From Paenibacillus_E oryzisoli_A (GTDB taxonomy: Bacteria > Bacillota > Bacilli > Paenibacillales > NBRC-103111): a DNA stretch of 64,000 nt. Each line of letters begins with the position of its first letter. Within the stretch, counting starts at the first letter, position 1. Under the pieces are notes generated by a model. The model worked only from the letters and a program-made list of their open reading frames with translations, had not been told where the DNA came from and did not search any database. Below, one piece after another: positions 25,251 to 32,812 of the stretch. The translations under genes and the position numbers were made by a program. The stretch spans positions 728,104 to 792,103 of the forward strand of contig NZ_JBCMUN010000005.1 of the NCBI RefSeq assembly GCF_050467285.1, read 5' to 3'.

Positions 25251-25797
25251 TTGTGCTTTAATTTTAAATTCTTTTTTCTTTATTACTCATTCTCAACAAA
25301 AAATCCACCTCATAATAAAGCTGTTAACTCTCCTAAAATTATTGGATCGCAAAATAAGAGACCTTAAAGAGAATTAAGGACAGAGTATTTTTTTGCACCA
25401 AATGTATATATCAACCAAGACCCGTTATAATGCTGATGTTGAAACATCTATTAGGAAGAACAAAAGAACTTTTTGTATTGATGATATACGGGTATGGAAG
25501 AACGAAAATACGTTAGGACGCTAACGCAAGATACTATTGATAGGTCTTGGGTGGATATGAGGAACTCTTGATTCTCCTGAATCAAATGAAAGTTGAGATC
25601 AACTCACGAATAAATGGATGCATGAGGCGCGCAGAGATCCTGAATATAAATATTAGATAAGAACAAAAAATACTCGTAGGAATGATTATACTTTTTAAAA
25701 AACGTCATTTAAAATTACAATTTTGAACCAGATCGTATGAATAGAGTATAGAAAAAAACTAAGTAATTACCGACTAAAAGATCTCATCCTAAACAAA
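25251..25797. other. AT-rich stretch without a recognisable gene
   Basis: No frame of convincing length, ribosome site or family similarity. One 40-codon frame from ATG 25402 (MYISTKTRYNADVETSIRKN...) has no ribosome site and resembles nothing I know. No sigK N-terminal sequence is present. The low GC content ends abruptly near 25.8 kb, so an edge of the acquired island probably lies here. Confidence 0.5.
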
Positions 25798-25803
25798 TAA
25801 AAA

Positions 25804-25826
25804 GCCCGTAGCATCAAGGCTCGGGC
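25804..25826 (-). terminator. Terminator of nrdJ
   Basis: On the minus strand GCCCG-AGC...GCT-A-CGGGC followed by TTTTT. It lies about 105 bp after the nrdJ stop; a second GC-rich hairpin (CAGGGG...CCCCTG) lies nearer, at 25902-25920. Confidence 0.65.
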
Positions 25827-25930
25827 CAACGTCCAAATATGTTACAATCGAACGACATTTAATCTTCCAGTCACCGACATTTTAAGTTACAGCTCACACA
25901 CACAGGGGCACCCCACCCCTGGCTTCTCTC

Positions 25931-28585
25931 TTACGAACACCTGCTGTACCCGCAGTTGACGCAGTTCTTGCACCCTTCGCTGTTCACCAGCGAAGCGGAA
26001 CCGCACGACGGGCACAGGTCCTTCGACGCGACTCCTGCCGCGCCAGCGTTCTCGTGCCCGTGCGCGCTGCTGCTAGGCGCAGTGGCCGGTGTCGGCGGCG
26101 CCTCCACAACTTCACTCGTCGCGGTCACGTAGTTCCGCGCGTCGTCGGGCTCGCTCATCACTTCTTCGTGCTGCTCGAGCGCTTTGGCCACCGCGTCGGC
26201 GATCGACTCGACGCGGTTCGTGCCGAACCCAATGGCGCCGGAGCCGCCAATGCCTTTCAAGTGCTTCACGAGCAGCTTCACTTTGTCGCCGTGGTCCCCG
26301 TACCGCAGGAACAAGGAGCAGACGCGGCCCAGCGCTTCGGACATCGCGAACACGTCAGAGCCCGCTTTCCCTACGTTGAGGAAAATTTCGCTCGGCGTGC
26401 CGTTCATGTCGTTGATCGTAATATACGCCATGCCGAACGGCGTATTCACTTTGTACGTCGCCCCGCGCAAAATTTGCGGGCGGCGCTTGTACTGGCGATC
26501 GAAGACCTGCTCCGTCTTCACATCCACATTCACGGCCAGCTTGCCGGAAAACTGCGTCAAGCTGTCTTCCTCTTTGACCGCTTCCGCCGCCACAGCGACC
26601 GGAGCAACCTCCTGCTGCTTCTCTTCCTTCTTCTCGTCCGCAGCTCCAGAACCAGCGCCCGTGCTCAGCACCTGCACATCACGGCTGCCGTCACGATAGA
26701 TCGTCACGCCTTTGCAGCCGAGGTCGAATGCCAATTCATACAAACGCTTCGTTTCTTCCACCGTGAAGTCCGACGGACAGTTCGCCGTTTTGGAAATGGA
26801 GCTGTCGACCCATGTCTGAATAGCCGCCTGCACACGAATATGATCTTCCGCTGTCAAGGTCATGGAAGTCACGAAGTAATCCGGCAGCTCTTGGCCTGGG
26901 TTTGCATCCTTCCATTCCTGCGCAATCGGCACGTATTGCTTATCGAAGCCAAGCCGGCTTTGACGGAAATATTCAAAGGCAAAGTACGGCTCAATCCCTG
27001 TCGAAGTACCGACCATCGTGCCCGTGCTGCCTGTCGGTGCTTGCGTAATGACGGTCACGTTGCGCATGCCGTGCTGGAGAATAGCTGCGCCCACTTCCGG
27101 ATACACGCGAGTCATGTTGTTCATAAAGCCGCTTTGCAGGAATTTTTCTGCATCAAACGCTTGGAACGAGCCTTTTTCAGCTGCAATTTCAGCGGAAGCC
27201 AGATAAGCTTCGCGAGCCATGAAGCCGTACAGCTTATCCAAGAAGTCGAGCGATTCCGGACTGCCGTAACGAATCTGCAACTTGATCATCAGCTCAGCCA
27301 GCCCCATGGAACCAAGGCCTACGCGGCGTTCATTTTGCTGATTCGCACGGTTTTCTTCAAAATGGTACGGCGTCTTATCGATAACATTATCCAGAAAACG
27401 CGTCGAATAGCGCACGACCTTCCCAAGGTCTTCCCAATCGACATCATGATTCGCTGCATCATAGAATTTGGACAAGTTGACCGCAGATAGGTTGCACACG
27501 CCCCAAGCCGGAAGTCCTTGCTCGCCGCACGGATTCGTACAAATAATCGGATTAAAATACCAGCTGTTCGACATCTGGTTATAGTACTCCAGGAAGACAA
27601 CGCCCGGCTCAGCGGATTTCCAGGCAGACTCGATAATCGTATGCCACACATCGCGCGCGCGAACGGTACGGTAAGGCTTCACCGCTTTGCCCATCGCTTT
27701 CCATGCATCCAGATTGCCGTCCCACTTCTCGTCGTACTCCGGATCCGTCGTGTCTGGGAACACCAAATCCCATTCTTTATCTTCTTTCACCGCTTGCATA
27801 AACCCATTGCTTACGCAAACAGACAAATTCGCGTTCGTGATCTGCCCCATGGTCGATTTGACCGTGATAAAATCAACCAGATCCGGATGCCAGTCGTTGA
27901 TCATCAGCATGAGCGCGCCGCGCCGGCTGCCGCCTTGCTCGATCAAGCCAGTCGTGTAGCTGAAAAGCCCACCCCACGACACAGCCCCGCTGGAAGAGCC
28001 ATTTACACCTTTCACAACCGCGCGCCGCGGACGCAAAGAAGACAGGTTAATGCCGACACCGCCGCCGCGCGACATAATCTCGGTCATTTCCGTCAAGGTA
28101 TTCATAATGCCGCCGCGGCTGTCCTTCGGCGAAGGAATGACGTAGCAGTTGAACAGCGTCAGCTCGTCGCTCGCATCCGCCCCCGCTGCGATTCGCCCGC
28201 CGGGAACCAGCTTCCAGTCATTCAACACATATTTGAACTTCTCCGTCCATTCGGCGCGCTTCTCCGGCGTGCTTTCGACGGATGCCATCGCACCGGCCAG
28301 ACGGTCCCACATTTCTTCCGGTGATTTTTCTCTATTGAGCGTCAGCTTCTCAACGGCAGATTCCACCGTTTCCCCGCTGCGCGTCAGCACTTTGACAGTA
28401 TTGCCATCACGGCTAATAATCGCTCCGACCTCTTTGGCCGGAAATTTCGGATCGTCTTTCGTCAGCACGAGCACCGTATCTCCCACTTTAGCCTTGCTCG
28501 TGTCCGCATCCTTCAAAGCATAGCGATCCAAAAAGATTTTCTCACTTAAGCCCGTTAATCCCTTGCTCGTGTACCCGTTCCCCAT
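25931..28585 (-). CDS. nrdJ: Adenosylcobalamin-dependent (class II) ribonucleotide reductase
   Basis: 884 residues. Active-site features are visible: FNCYV with the first redox cysteine, the N-P-C-G-E loop in ICTNPCGEQGLPAWGVCNLS with the thiyl-radical cysteine, and ITQAPTGSTGT for phosphate binding. The C-terminus is a cysteine-rich tail (DLCPSCGSASLV ... CVNCGYSRCS) that re-reduces the active site and may bind zinc. It converts ribonucleotides to deoxyribonucleotides for DNA synthesis, using B12 rather than oxygen. Start at 28585 is backed by GGGAGGG 10 bp upstream. Monocistronic, with candidate NrdR boxes in the promoter region. Confidence 0.95.
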   Translation of the reverse strand: MGNGYTSKGLTGLSEKIFLDRYALKDADTSKAKVGDTVLVLTKDDPKFPAKEVGAIISRDGNTVKVLTRSGETVESAVEKLTLNREKSPEEMWDRLAGAMASVESTPEKRAEWTEKFKYVLNDWKLVPGGRIAAGADASDELTLFNCYVIPSPKDSRGGIMNTLTEMTEIMSRGGGVGINLSSLRPRRAVVKGVNGSSSGAVSWGGLFSYTTGLIEQGGSRRGALMLMINDWHPDLVDFITVKSTMGQITNANLSVCVSNGFMQAVKEDKEWDLVFPDTTDPEYDEKWDGNLDAWKAMGKAVKPYRTVRARDVWHTIIESAWKSAEPGVVFLEYYNQMSNSWYFNPIICTNPCGEQGLPAWGVCNLSAVNLSKFYDAANHDVDWEDLGKVVRYSTRFLDNVIDKTPYHFEENRANQQNERRVGLGSMGLAELMIKLQIRYGSPESLDFLDKLYGFMAREAYLASAEIAAEKGSFQAFDAEKFLQSGFMNNMTRVYPEVGAAILQHGMRNVTVITQAPTGSTGTMVGTSTGIEPYFAFEYFRQSRLGFDKQYVPIAQEWKDANPGQELPDYFVTSMTLTAEDHIRVQAAIQTWVDSSISKTANCPSDFTVEETKRLYELAFDLGCKGVTIYRDGSRDVQVLSTGAGSGAADEKKEEKQQEVAPVAVAAEAVKEEDSLTQFSGKLAVNVDVKTEQVFDRQYKRRPQILRGATYKVNTPFGMAYITINDMNGTPSEIFLNVGKAGSDVFAMSEALGRVCSLFLRYGDHGDKVKLLVKHLKGIGGSGAIGFGTNRVESIADAVAKALEQHEEVMSEPDDARNYVTATSEVVEAPPTPATAPSSSAHGHENAGAAGVASKDLCPSCGSASLVNSEGCKNCVNCGYSRCS

Positions 28586-28662
28586 CTTTCAAATACCCTC
28601 CCAAGTAGCTGCGATTTCAGCTGCGATTCAAGATATTTGCTGCCTGTGTCAATGCCATCATT

Positions 28663-28710
28663 TCACAATATCTGGTATGCACCATTCATTATACTACACA
28701 ACATGTAGTC
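28663..28710. promoter_or_regulatory. Candidate NrdR box pair
   Basis: TCACAATATCTGGTAT (28663-28678) and TACACAACATGTAGTC (28695-28710) both resemble the 16-bp NrdR box (ACACwATATATwGTGT). Their start-to-start distance is 32 bp, as in known NrdR sites. They lie 78-125 bp upstream of nrdJ. Confidence 0.55.
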
Positions 28711-28866
28711 TTCACAAAGGCATATGTCCCTATTGCCTTTCCCGTCGCAACGTGCTAGTTTTGACGCGGCCCGCGAGCTTTGATACCTTAATAATAGAAT
28801 ACCACAATTCAAATAATTTTAGAACAAATGTTCGATATTTTATTTTTTATAAAGGACGTGAGCCCA

Positions 28867-29697
28867 ATGTATTTTTTCAAAAACGAATTTATCCCTGCAC
28901 ATGACGTGCACATTTCTCCGAATGACCGAGGTTATTACTTTGGCGACGGCATTTACGAGGTGTTTCGCGTCTACCACGGGGAATTGTACGAGTGTGACGC
29001 TCACATGGATCGGCTGGAGCGGACAGCTTCGGAGGTCAAGCTAACGCTCCCTTACACTCGCGAGCAGTTCGTCAGCATGCTGCGCGAGCTAATTTCCCGC
29101 AACAGCCTCCTTGAAGGCACCGTCTATCTGCAAATCACCCGTGGTGAAGCTCCGCGAGCCCACCCTTTCCCGCAAACCGCCGAGCCGGTCATGCTCGCCT
29201 ACTGCAATGAGGTCCCGCGCCCGCTTGCTACGATCCAGCAAGGCATTCGCGCCATAACCCAGCCCGACATTCGCTGGCTGCGCTGCGACCTAAAAACGCT
29301 GAACCTGCTGCCGAACGTACTGGCCAAACAGGCAGCATTAGATTTCGGTGTGCAGGAAGTCATCCTCCACCGCGAAGGCATCGTAACGGAGTGCAGCGCG
29401 TCGAACCTGATGATCGTCTCCAACGGAGAACTGCTCACACATCCAGCCAACAACCTGATTCTGCACGGCATCACACGCATGGTCGTGCTCAGAATCGCGC
29501 GTTCACTAGGTATCCCCGCTCGTGAGGAAGCATTTACGACAGACGATCTTCTCCAAGCGGAAGAAGCCTTTATTACAGGAACGACAATGGAAATTACTCC
29601 TGTCGTTCAAGTCGACGGCCGCCCGATAGCCAGCGGCACCCCAGGCCCTGTCGCCCGGCAGCTCCAAGCCGAATTCGAACGTACATTCGCCAAATAA
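28867..29697 (+). CDS. dat: D-amino-acid transaminase
   Basis: 276 residues of the class IV PLP aminotransferase fold. The start is put at ATG 28867 (MYFFKNEFIP), with AAAGGA upstream; the frame is open further back without a better site. Visible are DRGYYFGDGIYEVFRVY near the N-terminus, the PLP lysine in RCDLKTLNLLPNVLAKQ, EGIVTECSASNLMIV and the C-terminal FITGTTMEITPV. Dat interconverts D-alanine and D-glutamate and supplies D-amino acids for the cell wall. Divergent from nrdJ; a strong terminator follows. Confidence 0.93.
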   Translation: MYFFKNEFIPAHDVHISPNDRGYYFGDGIYEVFRVYHGELYECDAHMDRLERTASEVKLTLPYTREQFVSMLRELISRNSLLEGTVYLQITRGEAPRAHPFPQTAEPVMLAYCNEVPRPLATIQQGIRAITQPDIRWLRCDLKTLNLLPNVLAKQAALDFGVQEVILHREGIVTECSASNLMIVSNGELLTHPANNLILHGITRMVVLRIARSLGIPAREEAFTTDDLLQAEEAFITGTTMEITPVVQVDGRPIASGTPGPVARQLQAEFERTFAK

Positions 29698-29716
29698 CGC
29701 CTGCCTGCACAGCAAA

Positions 29717-29753
29717 ACAGCTCAGCATCGTAAAAGATGCTGAGCTGTCTTTT
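29717..29753. terminator. Terminator between dat and the beta-helix gene
   Basis: ACAGCTCAGCATC (29717-29729) pairs perfectly with GATGCTGAGCTGT (29736-29748), followed by TTTTT on the plus strand. It serves the two convergent genes. Confidence 0.85.
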
Positions 29754-31654
29754 TAATACGTCTTCATCGTGACCTTGCTGATCTGCGGATTCCACACAGA
29801 GCCGCCAGTGTTGTTCCAGCGTATTTTGACATAGTTGACGCCATGCAGGCCGCTGAGGCTATACGTGTATTTCTTCCAGTCGCCCGAGCCGCCTGTGATC
29901 GAAGGCGACGCCGCCGTCCAGGTCGTACCGTCCGGAGACGTATACAGCGTGAACGCCGACACGCCCTCGGAAGGCCAGAAATAAGTGACCGCCGTGAACG
30001 AGCTCATGCCGATCTGCTTCCAGACGACCTCTTCATTCGTCTTCGTCGTGCGCTTCGCCCGCGAAGTATCACCTTCAAATTTGGCCGTATTGGCCGTATC
30101 AAAATTCAAATTCGCCGTATGGCTGTACGTTTTGCTCCAATCGTTCAAATCGTCTACCAAGGTGAATCCGCTTACTGGAATCGCTCTGTCCTTCGCCGGA
30201 TTCGTATTGCTCACGCCCCAGTCCGTACCGACGCCGGGACCGTACAGCGGAAACGGTTTCGAACTCAGGAAGGAAGGCACCGACGGCAAATACAAGGACG
30301 CCGGAATGTTCGATGACGAGCTCAGCGAGCCCCAATTGATCGTCCCGCTCGTCAACTTATTCGCGCCCAAATAATGGCCGGAACCAGCTGTCGAAACGCT
30401 GCCCGATATGTTGCCGATCATATTTTGATTCACCGTCGAGGTATTGTCCGTGCCGATTTTGCCGGTTGCATAGTTGCGGAACCACGTATTGCGGGGGCCT
30501 GTCGCCGTCATGGCCGGATCGCCGGTCTTGGAATTATCCGCAAAGCCTTCCCTGAACGTGTTGCCTTCAATCAAATTCATATAGGCATAATTCGCATGAA
30601 AAGCCATGTCATTATAGTCCGTGTATGGCGCCTCTAACGAGTTGTAGCTGATGACGGAGTGGTTCGCACCAAGCTGAAGCAGGATGTGGTGGCGCAGATC
30701 CCATGTTTTGTTATCCGTCACACGCACGTTGGTCGACCCATTATTGACGATGCCATACGCATAGCCGCCAACATTTTTAATGAAAGCATCATGCACAAAG
30801 TTTCGTTCAATCACAATGTCTTTCGAGTTGTCGATCGAGATGTGGCCCCGGCCGCTGATGACGGATTCAATGTCTTTAACATAGCCGTTCGCCGTCCGAC
30901 TCAGCGAGAGATTGTTCGTGTTCTCGATCGTCGGCTGCACAGTCCGCACCAGCTTCAGCTTCTCCACGCCGACGTTCTGCAGCAAGTTCAGCTTCTGCAC
31001 CATCGGCGTTTTCGCCGCCGGATAATCCAGCCCGATCTTCATGTCGAGCGTCAGCGTATTGCCGCTTTTGCCTGTGATTTTAACGATCTGCGATTCGGTA
31101 TAAAAGCTCCAAGCCACCCTTCCGCCGGATAAATAGAGTGACACATAGTCACCAACATTCAGTGTGGACGCATCTGCCACTGTAATTGTCTGGCTGCCTG
31201 CCGCCTGCGAACCGCTCACCGCAATGGGCGAACCGCTTAGGCTTCCGTCAAAGCGCAGCTCCGTATTCAGATTCGCCCCGTCTCCAATGAAAAAGGTCGT
31301 TTTCGTCAGGCCGTTGCCGCGAAGAATAAGATCCCCGCTTGTGATTGAAAGCGGCGTCTTGAAATAATACGCGCCGTCCGGGAAGTACAGAATCCGTCTG
31401 CCTGACGTGCTGCCGAGCAAGCTTTGCACCGCCGCCGTCGCATCTACACTTGCATCGTTGGCAGGCAAGCCGTACGACGTCACATTGAGCGTCGTCCAAC
31501 CGCCCGGATCCACCCACGATGGATTCGGAAAACCGGCAGCAGGCATAATGCTTGTGGGCAAGTCGCCGTAATCAAAGGCAGAAACCGAAAGCGGCATCGC
31601 CGCCAGCAGAGCCCCTGCAAGAAGCACACTTTTCATCAATAACTTGGCTTTCAT
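29753..31654 (-). CDS. Secreted right-handed beta-helix protein (pectate-lyase-like)
   Basis: 633 residues. Signal peptide at residues 1-26 (LLAGALLAAMPLSVSAFDYG). Residues about 55-460 form a pectate-lyase-superfamily beta-helix, opening with DASVDATAAVQSLLGS and GRRILYFPDGAYYFKTPLSI. Repeated rungs such as NSKDIVIERNFVHDAF and NNGSTNVRVTDNKTW follow. Residues about 490-633 make a beta-sandwich that looks like a carbohydrate-binding module (AFTLYTSPDGTTWTAASPSI ... GVNYVKIRWNNTGG). Probably a secreted polysaccharide lyase or hydrolase feeding the adjoining transporter. The catalytic residues and family cannot be named by eye. Last gene of the leftward sugar cluster; GAGGTGAG precedes the ATG. 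Confidence 0.82.
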   Translation of the reverse strand: MKAKLLMKSVLLAGALLAAMPLSVSAFDYGDLPTSIMPAAGFPNPSWVDPGGWTTLNVTSYGLPANDASVDATAAVQSLLGSTSGRRILYFPDGAYYFKTPLSITSGDLILRGNGLTKTTFFIGDGANLNTELRFDGSLSGSPIAVSGSQAAGSQTITVADASTLNVGDYVSLYLSGGRVAWSFYTESQIVKITGKSGNTLTLDMKIGLDYPAAKTPMVQKLNLLQNVGVEKLKLVRTVQPTIENTNNLSLSRTANGYVKDIESVISGRGHISIDNSKDIVIERNFVHDAFIKNVGGYAYGIVNNGSTNVRVTDNKTWDLRHHILLQLGANHSVISYNSLEAPYTDYNDMAFHANYAYMNLIEGNTFREGFADNSKTGDPAMTATGPRNTWFRNYATGKIGTDNTSTVNQNMIGNISGSVSTAGSGHYLGANKLTSGTINWGSLSSSSNIPASLYLPSVPSFLSSKPFPLYGPGVGTDWGVSNTNPAKDRAIPVSGFTLVDDLNDWSKTYSHTANLNFDTANTAKFEGDTSRAKRTTKTNEEVVWKQIGMSSFTAVTYFWPSEGVSAFTLYTSPDGTTWTAASPSITGGSGDWKKYTYSLSGLHGVNYVKIRWNNTGGSVWNPQISKVTMKTY

Positions 31655-31745
31655 TGTAATCGCTCACCTCATTTTCATGTATGGAATGGATGACTGATCC
31701 CAAGTTGCACGACCTGAAAAGCGCTGCTCACCTCCTTTCCGGCTT

Positions 31746-32663
31746 TTACCACATGCTCTGACCGAATCTGCGCGAAATGGTGTTCGCGATAACGACAAGC
31801 GTCAGACCTACCGCCGATTCAAACAAACCGAGCGCCGTCGATAAGCTGAACTGCCCGTTGCGAAGACCGATATTATAGCTCCATACCGAAATCACATTGG
31901 ATAAGTCGGAAACGACCGGATTGCTCAATACGTAAATTTGATCAAATCCTACATTCATGACGCGGTCCATCGACAGAATCAGCATCAGTGCAATGACCGG
32001 GGCGATACCCGGCAGGGTAATATGCCACATTTGCTTCCACTTATTCGCGCCGTCCATACTGGCCGACTCATACAGGCTCGGATCGATAGAGCCAAGCGCC
32101 GCCAAATAAATGATGGCTGAGAAACCCGTCTCTTTCCAAATGCCCACTCCCAGAAAAATCGCCAGCCAAGAGCCTTTCTCATACAGAAACGGAAAGCCCT
32201 CTCCTGTAATCATTTTCGAAATCGAAGCCATGATGCCATGCTCCTGCGCAAAGATCAGCACAACAAAGGAACCGATGATAACCCAGTTGAGAAAATGAGG
32301 GAAGTAGACAAGCGTCTGGACCGTCTTTTTAAAAAACGATTTCCGTACCTCATTCAGCAGGATCGCCAGCAAAATCGGAAACGGAAAGCCGACGAATGTG
32401 CTGAGCAGAGAGATAATAAACGTATTGCGAATAATTTGAACGATGTTCGGGTTGTTGTATAGCAGCTTGAAGTTATCGAGCCCTGACCACGGACTGCCCC
32501 AGATGCCGTCGGCGAGATTATAGTTCTTGAAAGCGATGACCAGCCCGCCGATCGGTACATATTTGAAAATGACGAAGTACAGCAGCACAGGTACGAACAT
32601 GAGATAGAGCGGGCTGTTGAGCGCCCAGAGCTTCTTTTTTGAATACAGCGGTGTTGATTTCAT
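31746..32663 (-). CDS. Carbohydrate ABC transporter permease (LplB-type)
   Basis: 305 residues, six hydrophobic helices, with the EAA loop ASMDGANKWKQMWHITLPGI that docks to the ATPase. The N-terminus (LYLMFVPVLLYFVIFKYVPI) and C-terminus (ANTISRRFGQSMW) are typical of LplB/YtcP-system permeases that import oligosaccharides in Paenibacillus. The partner permease is at 37015, and the binding protein at 35183; no ATPase is present, as is usual because a shared MsmX-type ATPase serves many such systems. Start backed by AAAGGAG. A copy of the cluster's 26-bp motif lies 75 bp upstream. Confidence 0.93.
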   Translation of the reverse strand: MKSTPLYSKKKLWALNSPLYLMFVPVLLYFVIFKYVPIGGLVIAFKNYNLADGIWGSPWSGLDNFKLLYNNPNIVQIIRNTFIISLLSTFVGFPFPILLAILLNEVRKSFFKKTVQTLVYFPHFLNWVIIGSFVVLIFAQEHGIMASISKMITGEGFPFLYEKGSWLAIFLGVGIWKETGFSAIIYLAALGSIDPSLYESASMDGANKWKQMWHITLPGIAPVIALMLILSMDRVMNVGFDQIYVLSNPVVSDLSNVISVWSYNIGLRNGQFSLSTALGLFESAVGLTLVVIANTISRRFGQSMW

Positions 32664-32737
32664 GCGGGAAAACTCCTTTCAGTTGCGAGCAAACTTCATT
32701 TGACATCCCCTACTTTACGAGCCTCGCGCTGCCGCCG

Positions 32738-32763
32738 CAATACACAAGAATCCGGTATATGCC
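32738..32763 (-). promoter_or_regulatory. Shared 26-bp promoter motif, copy D (before LplB)
   Basis: On the plus strand CAATACACAAG then AATCCGGTATATGCC. Read in the gene direction it is GGCATATACCGGATT-CTTGTGTATTG, ending in a TGTGTATTG that resembles an extended -10. Near-identical copies precede three other genes of the cluster. Confidence 0.7.
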
Positions 32764-32777
32764 AATCTCGAAGCAGC

Positions 32778-32807
32778 AAAAAAGCACCCGCCCCAAGGCG
32801 AATGCTT
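32778..32807 (-). terminator. Terminator of the AraC-type regulator gene
   Basis: On the minus strand AAGCA-TT-CGCC-TTGG-GGCG-GG-TGCTT followed by TTTT, just after the regulator's stop at 32813. Confidence 0.6.
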
Positions 32808-32812
32808 ATGAA

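Noticed and set aside
25402..25524. 40-codon frame in the AT-rich stretch
   Set aside because: No ribosome site, no similarity, and the length is expected by chance.
26054..27490. Long plus-strand frame of 478 codons opposite nrdJ
   Set aside because: It is antisense to a clear class II reductase; its Arg/His-rich translation is the usual by-product of GC-rich codon use.
28586..28866. Cobalamin riboswitch before nrdJ
   Set aside because: No B12-box sequence or suitable fold seen; palindromes there fit NrdR boxes better.
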